Assembly (NCBI GenBank): GCA_016203375.1
Contig: JACQMX010000008.1
Location: 1-12,343, forward strand
DNA: 12,343 nucleotides
From: Candidatus Woesearchaeota archaeon
Lineage (GTDB): Archaea; Nanobdellota; Nanobdellia; Woesearchaeales; UBA12501
Direction: 5' to 3'
Below the pieces are notes generated by a model, which saw nothing but the letters and a program-made list of their open reading frames with translations, was not told the origin of the DNA and searched no databases. This document shows positions 1-6,235 of the stretch, in pieces. The translations under genes were made by a program, and so were the position numbers. Positions within the stretch are counted from its first letter, which is position 1. Each line of letters opens with the position of its first letter.

Positions 1-579
1 CTCTTCCGCAATCTTCTTCGCCGTTTCTGTATTCATTTTATCCTTCAGTTTCAATAATTTCTCATAGAAATGATCCAAGCCATACTTCATATCATCCAAT
101 TTTCTCCCCTTCTCAGCGAAGGGGTCTTCAGCGCAATACAATGCGCGATTAAATTGCGCACCCGTAACCCACAACCGTGCAATACCTATAGCGCCAATCG
201 CGTCAAGACGATCAGCATCCTGCACAATCATTGCTTCTTTGGTGAGCGGCGTTTCTCCGCGTGAAAAGCTGTGGCTGCGGATAGCGTCCATGATGTGCGG
301 TATTTTCTCTTTTGTATAATCAATCTCCCGCAGCAGCTTTTCCGCCATTACTGCGCTGATTTCACTTGCCTTGGCTCTATCTGGATGATTCTTCGGAACG
401 TGATAGAGATCATGCAACAAGGCGGCAGGTAAGACAATATCAGGATCACCTCCTTCCTTCTTGCAGAGGTGATCTGCCATGCTGTAAACGCGCATTACAT
501 GCGAGAAGTCATGTGCAGGGTCAGTAGAAGCAGCAAGAGATGCCTGTACTTTTTGTCGTAATAGTTCCAGTTTTTCCAT
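1..579 (-). CDS. HD-domain phosphohydrolase, C-terminus cut by window edge
   Basis: 193 codons are open from an ATG at 579 to the left edge with no stop, so the 3' end lies outside. Visible HD-superfamily metal ligands are H27 (in SHVMRVY), the H56-D57 doublet (ALLHDLYH) and D121 (QDADRLDAIGAIG). The spacing and the QDADRLDA block match the bacterial/archaeal YedJ/YpgQ-type HD hydrolases (COG1418-like), which are metal-dependent phosphohydrolases of nucleotides or related phosphoesters; the exact substrate is unknown. No signal peptide or membrane segment is present, so it should be cytosolic. The start is supported by a TTTATA box whose first T is 31 nt upstream, leaving a leader of about 0-2 nt. 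It follows the VOC gene on the same strand after 38 nt, but that gap holds its own promoter. Confidence 0.88.
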   Translation of the reverse strand, partial: MEKLELLRQKVQASLAASTDPAHDFSHVMRVYSMADHLCKKEGGDPDIVLPAALLHDLYHVPKNHPDRAKASEISAVMAEKLLREIDYTKEKIPHIMDAIRSHSFSRGETPLTKEAMIVQDADRLDAIGAIGIARLWVTGAQFNRALYCAEDPFAEKGRKLDDMKYGLDHFYEKLLKLKDKMNTETAKKIAEE

Positions 580-604
580 ATGCGCAAGAAAAAGCCATTA
601 GTCG

Positions 605-610
605 TATAAA
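605..610 (-). promoter_or_regulatory. Box A (TATA) of the HD-domain gene
   Basis: Minus-strand TTTATA in the gap after the VOC gene. Its first T is 31 nt from the ATG at 579, so transcription should start at or within 2 nt of the start codon. No Shine-Dalgarno is present, consistent with a leaderless mRNA. Confidence 0.55.
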
Positions 611-617
611 TGTTTAA

Positions 618-998
618 TCATATTATCTTCGGCTCAAACAGCATCACTGAATTCCCTTCACTATCCCTGAGCCACGCATGCCTTCCCCATGGATGATCTG
701 CGATGTGCGCTTTCATGCCATGCTTTTTCATCGGTAGAGGAATGTAGAACTGCACTTTCTTGGCCTTCAGCTGTTTCACGACTTTTTCTAGATCCTTCAC
801 AATAAAAATTAATCCAGTACTTGCGCCATGCGGCCCAAGCCAAAGTTTGCCATTTGCAGTTTTCAGCGATGCCCATTGATTGCGCATTGCACCCTTACCA
901 CGTACACCTTTCAAGCCAAGAATTTTTGTGTAGAAAGCAAAGGCTCTATCCATATTCTTGATCTTCACATATGTATAAGCAGGAGATTGGCTAAGCAT
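618..998 (-). CDS. VOC (glyoxalase/bleomycin-resistance fold) protein
   Basis: 126 residues, the usual length of a single VOC protein made of two beta-alpha-beta-beta-beta modules. The first module begins near AYTYVKIKNMDRAFAFYTKI (residues 7-26), with the typical 'FYTKILGLKG'. The second runs from about residue 60 (GLIFIVKDLEKVVKQLK) to the end, closing with RDSEGNSVMLFEP (111-123), the usual 'DPxGNxxxLxEP' end. E122 is the expected C-terminal metal ligand. The position that often carries the first His ligand appears to be Tyr (Y8 or Y10), so metal binding and chemistry are uncertain. The family includes lyases, dioxygenases and drug-binding proteins; substrate cannot be assigned. The ATG at 998 lies 28 nt from a TTTATA box, giving a leaderless start. 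Confidence 0.9.
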   Translation of the reverse strand: MLSQSPAYTYVKIKNMDRAFAFYTKILGLKGVRGKGAMRNQWASLKTANGKLWLGPHGASTGLIFIVKDLEKVVKQLKAKKVQFYIPLPMKKHGMKAHIADHPWGRHAWLRDSEGNSVMLFEPKII

Positions 999-1020
999 GC
1001 CTATAACAAATGCAGGTAGC

Positions 1021-1026
1021 TATAAA
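1021..1026 (-). promoter_or_regulatory. Box A (TATA) of the VOC gene
   Basis: Minus-strand TTTATA whose first T is 28 nt before the ATG at 998. It predicts a transcript starting at the start codon. It sits directly downstream of the T-rich tract that follows the DoxX gene. Confidence 0.55.
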
Positions 1027-1043
1027 TACTTTCCTAACCACCA

Positions 1044-1065
1044 GAAAAGAAAAAATAAATAAAAA
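1044..1065 (-). terminator. T-rich intrinsic terminator after the DoxX gene
   Basis: Directly past the DoxX stop codon, the minus strand reads almost only T (CTTTTTATTTATTTTTTCTTTT). Archaeal RNA polymerase terminates on such U-rich tracts without needing a hairpin. It would separate DoxX transcription from the VOC gene, which has its own box A just beyond. Confidence 0.5.
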
Positions 1066-1066
1066 G

Positions 1067-1480
1067 TTAAAACACTTCTTTCTTGAACAGCTTTGAGTCA
1101 AGGTTCCACTTTCCTGCGCCTTTCCAAAGCAGTACCAAGAAAGCCGCGAAATAAAGCAAGGCAAGCTCTCCTTTATTCTGCAATGGTACCCAGCCTTGCG
1201 GGAAGTGCACCATAAAATATGCTACAACCATCTGTACTGCGGAAATAAGCGCCATAAGTCGTGTCAGCAAGCCAAGGGTTATCGCAAGGCCAGCAACAAC
1301 CTCAATAACACCAGCGACGCCCATCAAGCTAACAAGCTTCACACTGCCATTGTCTGAGAACCAGCCGAACAGCTTCTGCGCGCCATGCATGAAAAACATC
1401 ACGCCAACAAAGATGCGAAAAACAAAGTAGAAGTAATCACCACATTTTGCTACACATTTTCGAAATAGTTTTATGCACAT
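1067..1480 (-). CDS. DoxX-family membrane protein
   Basis: 137 residues with four predicted membrane helices at about 17-33, 48-70, 73-92 and 104-120. Family signatures are clear: HGAQKLFG (32-39), E60-x(3)-AGLAITLGLLTR (63-74), the GELALLY segment (104-110) and the end motif GAGKWNLD (121-128). DoxX/DoxD proteins sit in the cytoplasmic membrane. Characterised relatives take part in thiosulfate:quinone oxidoreductase or in oxidative and thiol stress complexes, but most, including this subgroup, are of unknown function. The start is fixed by a strong Shine-Dalgarno, AGGAGGTG, 5 nt before the ATG. Pairing with the VOC gene may be functional, but each appears to have its own promoter. Confidence 0.92.
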   Translation of the reverse strand: MCIKLFRKCVAKCGDYFYFVFRIFVGVMFFMHGAQKLFGWFSDNGSVKLVSLMGVAGVIEVVAGLAITLGLLTRLMALISAVQMVVAYFMVHFPQGWVPLQNKGELALLYFAAFLVLLWKGAGKWNLDSKLFKKEVF

Positions 1481-1485
1481 AAAAA

Positions 1486-1493
1486 CACCTCCT
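1486..1493 (-). promoter_or_regulatory. Strong Shine-Dalgarno of the DoxX gene
   Basis: Minus-strand AGGAGGTG with a 5-nt spacer to the ATG at 1480. It is the best match to the anti-Shine-Dalgarno in the window and decides the start. A TTTAAG at 1523-1518 is a weak box A candidate. If real, transcription would begin at about 1494, right at this site. Confidence 0.75.
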
Positions 1494-1552
1494 TTTTTCT
1501 AAAAATAAACAATCCTTCTTAAAGCTTCTCATTTTTTGGATAAGCCAATACC

Positions 1553-1560
1553 TTTTTATA
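1553..1560 (+). promoter_or_regulatory. Box A (TATA) of the isomerase-kinase operon
   Basis: CCTTTTTATA at 1551-1560 is nearly the same decamer found before the Rad50-like and EndoQ-like genes. With the usual 28-30 nt spacing, transcription would begin near 1583, leaving a leader of only about 10 nt that consists mostly of the Shine-Dalgarno. Confidence 0.6.
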
Positions 1561-1582
1561 CCTGCTCGTCCTCAAAACCGCT

Positions 1583-1590
1583 GAGGTGAT
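1583..1590 (+). promoter_or_regulatory. Shine-Dalgarno of the PGI/PMI gene
   Basis: GAGGTGAT, complementary to the archaeal 16S 3' tail, ends 2 nt before the ATG at 1593; the GGTG core is 4 nt away. It fixes the start of the isomerase. Confidence 0.75.
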
Positions 1591-1592
1591 TC

Positions 1593-2573
1593 ATGCCAGC
1601 AGAAATCGATAAAGAGCATATGATCGATGTTCTCGACAACTTCTGGAAGCAGTGTGAAACAGCAAGTCAGTTCGGGCTTGATGGCAAGATCAATCCTCCT
1701 GTTAATGCTATTGTGATAGCTGGCATGGGTGGCAGCGCCTTGCCAGGAGAAATCTTGCGCGCTTACCTTGGCACAAAAATGCTCATTTATTCTTGCCGTG
1801 ATTACAACCTACCTGAATGGGCGAATAAGAACACATTAGTTTTTTGCGTTTCTTACTCTGGCAATACTGAAGAAACGTTGAGTACATACAAAGATGCGCG
1901 AAAACGCGGGTGCAAACTTGTTTGCATTGCATCGGGAGGTAAGCTTTCGGACGCGTGCGTGCGCGATAAAGTGCCTTTTGTTCGCGTTCCTGGCGGCATC
2001 CAACCGCGGGACGCGATTGGCTACATGACTATTCCTATTTTGAACATTCTCATGGCATCAAAGATTATCTCAAAGAATGCAGATACAACGCACGTGACAA
2101 GTGCTCTAAAAACAGTGGATAAAGAAAAAGCGCAAGAGATAGCGAAAAAACTATTCAACAAGATTCCTATCTTCTACTCCTCAAGGCGCATGGCCGCGTT
2201 GGCGATGATATGGAAGATCAAGGTCAATGAAAATGCGAAATGTCAAGCCTTCTTTAACGTGTTTCCAGAAATGAATCATAATGAAATGGTTGGTTTTACG
2301 CACATGAAGGGTGATTTTTACATTATCATGATGGAAGACGAGGAAGATTCTGATCATATCAAGAAGCGCATGGAGATCACGAAGCATCTGCTACAAAAGC
2401 AAGGTTGTCCAGTGTTGCTGCTTAAGATTACTGGGAAAAACAGGCTCGCGCGCATCTTTTCTACCTTACTTCTCGGTGCCTATGTCGGCTATTACTTAGC
2501 GTTGGAGTACAAGATTGATCCATCACCTGTTGTTATGGTTGAAGAGCTCAAAAAGATGTTAGCATCAAAGTAG
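1593..2573 (+). CDS. Bifunctional phosphoglucose/phosphomannose isomerase (PGI/PMI)
   Basis: 326 residues, a typical length for archaeal bifunctional PGI/PMI (about 300-330). It interconverts glucose 6-phosphate or mannose 6-phosphate with fructose 6-phosphate in the cytosol. Two SIS folds are visible. The first has AGMGGSALPGE (43-53) and the phosphate-binding VSYSGNTEET (86-95), followed by ASGGKLSD. PRDAIGY (138-144) carries the conserved Arg139. The catalytic block has E213 in NENAK and H229 in FPEMNHNEMVGF, which by family pattern correspond to Glu203 and His219 of the Pyrobaculum enzyme. The C-terminal SIS domain ends with IDPSPVVMVEELKKML. It is the first gene of a tight pair with a ROK sugar kinase (9-nt gap). 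Confidence 0.93.
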   Translation: MPAEIDKEHMIDVLDNFWKQCETASQFGLDGKINPPVNAIVIAGMGGSALPGEILRAYLGTKMLIYSCRDYNLPEWANKNTLVFCVSYSGNTEETLSTYKDARKRGCKLVCIASGGKLSDACVRDKVPFVRVPGGIQPRDAIGYMTIPILNILMASKIISKNADTTHVTSALKTVDKEKAQEIAKKLFNKIPIFYSSRRMAALAMIWKIKVNENAKCQAFFNVFPEMNHNEMVGFTHMKGDFYIIMMEDEEDSDHIKKRMEITKHLLQKQGCPVLLLKITGKNRLARIFSTLLLGAYVGYYLALEYKIDPSPVVMVEELKKMLASK

Positions 2574-2582
2574 ATCATCATC

Positions 2583-3542
2583 ATGAAAAAGGGGAAGAAG
2601 AGAAAAACGGTAAGGGCAAAGCCCTCTTCAACGCTTGCTCTCGGCGTAGACCTTGGCGGCACGCATGTACGCGCTGGACTTGTTGACGCAAAAGGCAAGA
2701 TCATCCGCATTGTTACTTCTTCCTCTCAAGCTCATGAAGGAAGAAGCCGCGTGCTTGCGGCTATCGAGGATGTTATCAATCAAGTCTTTGACAAGCGCGT
2801 TACGGGCATCGGTGTCGGCGTGCCAGGGCACGTGAAGGATGGAAAAATCATCAAACTTCCTAATCTTCCAGACATAGATGGTGTTGATCTCAAAGCCTTT
2901 CTCCAAAAGAAATTCAAAAAGCCAGTGGCTATAACCAATGATGCCAAATGCTTCGCTCTCGCTGAAGCGCGCTTTGGTCATGGAAAAGGTAAACATTGTG
3001 TTGGGGGTGTTATTCTCGGCACTGGCTGCGGCTGTGGCATTGTTCTTGATGGCAAGATTTATTTCGGAAGAGACAATCTCGCTGGCGAGTTTGGTATGAT
3101 TCATTATCGTGCGACAATGATTGAGGATTATGTCGCTGGGCGCTTCATCAAAAACAGGGCGGAAGAGTTCAAGCTGCAAGACACCGCGCCAGAAGCGGTT
3201 GCCAGAGATGCTGCTGGCAAACACATACCCACGCACGCAGAAGAAGTTCGCTTAGAAAGCCATGATCTGGCAAAACTTGGTGACGCGCAAAAGCGCGCAA
3301 AGAAGATCTTTGATGAACTTGGCTACCATCTTGGCTACTTGCTCTCGATCATCATTTGCGCGTATAATCCGGATGTCATCATACTTGGCGGAGGGGTAAG
3401 CAAGGCACATGATCACTTCTGGCAGTCCATGAAGCAATCGCTCGACTTGAATCTTGAATACCAGGCAACGGCGAATACCAAGATTGCTGTTTCGACACTT
3501 GACGAGCCAGGCGTTTTAGGGGCCGCTTCGCTGATGCTCTAA
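2583..3542 (+). CDS. ROK-family sugar kinase, probable glucokinase, without the zinc motif
   Basis: 319 residues, normal for ROK kinases, which phosphorylate glucose, N-acetylglucosamine, N-acetylmannosamine or related sugars with ATP. The phosphate-1 motif is GVDLGGTHVRAG (21-32), the catalytic Asp is D120 in TNDA, the ATP loop is LGTGCGCGIVLDGK (145-158), the sugar-binding pair is E169/H174 in GEFGMIH, and adenosine-side motifs are ILGGGVS (267-273) and GVLGAASL (310-317). The CXCGXXGCXE zinc motif, which usually follows the His, is absent; IEDYVAGRF comes almost directly. It starts 9 nt after the isomerase stop with no clear Shine-Dalgarno, suggesting translational coupling. About 15 basic residues precede the fold. 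Pairing with PGI/PMI points to glucose as substrate, by inference. Confidence 0.87.
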   Translation: MKKGKKRKTVRAKPSSTLALGVDLGGTHVRAGLVDAKGKIIRIVTSSSQAHEGRSRVLAAIEDVINQVFDKRVTGIGVGVPGHVKDGKIIKLPNLPDIDGVDLKAFLQKKFKKPVAITNDAKCFALAEARFGHGKGKHCVGGVILGTGCGCGIVLDGKIYFGRDNLAGEFGMIHYRATMIEDYVAGRFIKNRAEEFKLQDTAPEAVARDAAGKHIPTHAEEVRLESHDLAKLGDAQKRAKKIFDELGYHLGYLLSIIICAYNPDVIILGGGVSKAHDHFWQSMKQSLDLNLEYQATANTKIAVSTLDEPGVLGAASLML

Positions 3543-3576
3543 TTTTTACAACCATCTAGCACAGCCCAACAATCTT

Positions 3577-3583
3577 TTTATAA
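3577..3583 (+). promoter_or_regulatory. Box A (TATA) of the Rad50-like gene
   Basis: TTTATAA within TCTTTTTATA. Its first T is 28 nt before the ATG at 3605, and the region between has no Shine-Dalgarno. This predicts a leaderless mRNA and supports that start. Confidence 0.6.
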
Positions 3584-3604
3584 CTGTTATCCACATATTA
3601 TTTT

Positions 3605-6055
3605 ATGATTCTCAAATCAATCACCCTGGACAATATTCGAAGTTATGCCTACCAGGAAATTCGTTTTCCGCGCGGCTCTATCCTGCTTTCTGGCGACATT
3701 GGCGCAGGAAAATCTTCGATACTGCACGCTATAGAGTTTGCCTTGTTTGGCATTCAGCGCGGTGAGCTTTCTGGATCTTCTTTGCTGCGGCATGGCAAGA
3801 ACGAGGGCTTTGTGCAACTCACCTATGATTTGGATGGGAAGGAAGTCATTATTCGTCGTACTTTAAAGCGGACGAAAACAGGCATCCAGCAGGATGCAGG
3901 TTATCTGGTCATCAATGGGAGCATGGTTGAGGCAACGCCGATAGAGCTCAAGGCACATATCTTAACCATGCTTGGTTATCCAAAGGACATTGTCAAGGCA
4001 AAATCCTACCTCTACCGCTACACTGTCTACACGCCACAAGAACAGATGAAACAGATCTTATTCGATGATCGTGAATCACGGTTGGATACCTTACGCAAGA
4101 TCTTTGGCATTGATCGCTATAAGCGCGTGAGCGAGAATGCGAGTCTTATCGCACGCACGCTTCGAGAGCAAAAGCGCGCTCTCGAGGGACAGCTTATGGG
4201 CATCGAGGAAAAACGGAAGCTTCTTGGGCAATATCAAACAGATCAAGAACAATTGGCCAATGAGGCGCGGCACGTTGAAGGAAAGCTTGCTATCGTCCGT
4301 GATGTTCGGGAAAAACGAAAGCGTGAACTTCATCAGTGCGAAAATGATCTCAAAACGCTTACCGAATTACGACAGCAACTTCGTATCGTGGAAACAGCGC
4401 TCAAAGAAAGAGAGCAGCTCAAAACACGCTACAATCAAGAACGTGTCTTACTCGCTGCGCAACTTGAGGAGGTACGCAAACATTTGGAAACATTGCAGCT
4501 AGGCCAATATGCGTTCACGCGCGACCAGCTTGAGGCGACCATCCAAGAACGGGAAAAACGAATCGCTCATGTTCTTCAACGCGAAGCCGAGCTGAAAGAG
4601 AAGGCGATGGCGCTGGAAAGACAGGCAACATCTCTTGATAAAGAAATTCAAGCAAAGCAGCAGCAGCTCAGCCAGCACGCGCCAAAACAAGAGGAGTTTG
4701 AGACGCGCATGGCGTCGAGGAAGAACAGGATGGAAATCCAACTTCTTCTCCAACAGCATGATGATGCGCTGAAGCGCGTCTTGCTGCGTATCCAAGAGCA
4801 TGATGTTCATATTCAACAAGCCTCAAGCACTATTGACAAGGTCACGAAGCTAGCGCAATGCCCGCTTTGCTTGCAGCCAGTTTCTCCAGATCATAAATAT
4901 GAAATAACCGCTGAAGAGAACAGGAAAATCGAGGAACACACCACGATGCTTCGTGAATTGCAACTGGAACGGGATGCATTGGATGCAACGTGTAAAGATG
5001 CCAGGCGACAATTGGAGCATGCGCAGGAGAACGAAACAAGGCTTTCGACGCTTAACGCAGAATTAACCTCACTTATTCGGGTTCGTACAGAACTTGAGGA
5101 AAAGCAGCGCCAGAAGGAACAATCGTTTCTTCAACTGCAAGAAACACGACAACAGCAGGAAAAATATGTCGCCTTTAATGCTCCTGAACAGCAAGAGGTA
5201 TTGGAGAAGGAAAAGCTTCTCCTCAAGAAGCTTGTTGAGTACCAACATCTGCAGCAAATACTGCAGGAACGTGAAGCCAAGCAACAACATATTCTTGCTT
5301 CACTCGCGGAGCTCGAACAGACGATAGCGCATATGCAGGCGGAGATCCACGCGGTAAAATCGCAGGTGGAGACAAAAGCGCATCTTGAGCAGCATTACAC
5401 GCATCTTCGCAAAGAATTTGACCTCGCGCTGGAGGAGGATAAACGCCTTGAAGTCCAGCACGCAACCCTGACAAAGGAACGCGATGGCGTCACTCGTTTT
5501 GTGCTTTCGCTTGCTGAAGAACTAAAGCAAAAGGATGAAGCGAAACGACAGGTCGTGCGCTTATCGCAGATACAGCAATGGCTCGAAGAGCATTTTATGA
5601 ACCTGATGTCCGTTATGGAGCGCCATGTCATGCTTCGGGTGTATCAGGAGTTTAATGAGCTCTTCCAAAAATGGTTTTCTATGCTCATGGAAGATGAAAC
5701 CATGTTCGTGCGCTTAGACGCTGAATTTACCCCCCTTGTCGAGCAGAATGGCTATGAGACAGACCTTGACGCGCTTTCAGGCGGGGAGAAAACCGCTGTT
5801 GCCTTAGCATACCGGTTGGCATTGAATAAAGTTATTAACGATATTATCAGTTCCATCCAGACCAAGGACCTAATCATCCTTGATGAACCAACCGATGGCT
5901 TTAGCCAGCAACAGCTTGATCGCGTGAAAGACGTGATCGATCAGTTGAATATCCCACAGGTTGTGCTTGTCTCGCATGAGAGCAAAGTTGAGAGCTTTGT
6001 GGATCATGTGATTCGCGTGGAGAAAATACACCACATCAGTCGGGTATTGTCATAA
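3605..6055 (+). CDS. rad50: Rad50/SbcC-like ABC ATPase with zinc hook
   Basis: 816 residues, somewhat shorter than typical archaeal Rad50 (about 880). Domain order: N-terminal ATPase lobe with Walker A GDIGAGKSS (30-38) and a Q-loop-like segment near YTPQEQMKQIL; a long Gln/Glu/Lys-rich coiled coil from about 170; the zinc hook CPLC (419-422) almost at the midpoint; the returning coil to about 650; and the C-terminal lobe with signature LSGGEK (724-729), Walker B LIILDEP (756-762) and switch His H791 in LVSHES. Rad50 dimerises through the hook, joins Mre11 and processes double-strand breaks. Hook and motifs favour Rad50 over SMC. Unusually, no mre11, herA or nurA gene is beside it. It has its own leaderless-type promoter. 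Confidence 0.92.
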   Translation: MILKSITLDNIRSYAYQEIRFPRGSILLSGDIGAGKSSILHAIEFALFGIQRGELSGSSLLRHGKNEGFVQLTYDLDGKEVIIRRTLKRTKTGIQQDAGYLVINGSMVEATPIELKAHILTMLGYPKDIVKAKSYLYRYTVYTPQEQMKQILFDDRESRLDTLRKIFGIDRYKRVSENASLIARTLREQKRALEGQLMGIEEKRKLLGQYQTDQEQLANEARHVEGKLAIVRDVREKRKRELHQCENDLKTLTELRQQLRIVETALKEREQLKTRYNQERVLLAAQLEEVRKHLETLQLGQYAFTRDQLEATIQEREKRIAHVLQREAELKEKAMALERQATSLDKEIQAKQQQLSQHAPKQEEFETRMASRKNRMEIQLLLQQHDDALKRVLLRIQEHDVHIQQASSTIDKVTKLAQCPLCLQPVSPDHKYEITAEENRKIEEHTTMLRELQLERDALDATCKDARRQLEHAQENETRLSTLNAELTSLIRVRTELEEKQRQKEQSFLQLQETRQQQEKYVAFNAPEQQEVLEKEKLLLKKLVEYQHLQQILQEREAKQQHILASLAELEQTIAHMQAEIHAVKSQVETKAHLEQHYTHLRKEFDLALEEDKRLEVQHATLTKERDGVTRFVLSLAEELKQKDEAKRQVVRLSQIQQWLEEHFMNLMSVMERHVMLRVYQEFNELFQKWFSMLMEDETMFVRLDAEFTPLVEQNGYETDLDALSGGEKTAVALAYRLALNKVINDIISSIQTKDLIILDEPTDGFSQQQLDRVKDVIDQLNIPQVVLVSHESKVESFVDHVIRVEKIHHISRVLS

Positions 6056-6109
6056 CTAAACAGCTAGACAAAATAAATTTCTTATCAAAAAAGAAGCCTA
6101 TTGAATCGC

Positions 6110-6115
6110 TTTTTT
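6110..6115 (+). terminator. Possible T-run terminator after the Rad50-like gene
   Basis: Six Ts about 55 nt after the stop, with no convincing hairpin. It is weak but plausible as an archaeal U-tract terminator. The rest of the 180-nt gap to the next gene is AT-rich and shows no other recognisable feature until the next box A. Confidence 0.25.
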
Positions 6116-6186
6116 AGCAAATAAAGCTCAATCATACTTCTTATCTGTGCTAAAAGCCAGTCATTCATCACTCTCTCCTCGAAACA

Positions 6187-6194
6187 TTTATATA
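6187..6194 (+). promoter_or_regulatory. Box A (TATA) of the surface-protein gene
   Basis: TTTATATA with a predicted transcription start near 6216. That leaves about 20 nt of leader, enough to hold the Shine-Dalgarno at 6223-6227. Confidence 0.55.
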
Positions 6195-6222
6195 GAAGCA
6201 TTGCTCAATAATCCTCCATAAA

Positions 6223-6227
6223 AGGTG
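6223..6227 (+). promoter_or_regulatory. Shine-Dalgarno of the surface-protein gene
   Basis: AGGTG within AAAGGTGGTT, 8 nt before the ATG at 6236. It supports that start and places the signal peptide correctly at the N-terminus. Confidence 0.6.
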
Positions 6228-6235
6228 GTTGGAGA

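Noticed and set aside
2628..3236. A 202-codon open frame antisense to the ROK kinase
   Set aside because: It lies wholly inside a well-supported kinase gene, has no box A or ribosome site, and its translation shows no domain. It is a shadow of the codon bias on the opposite strand.
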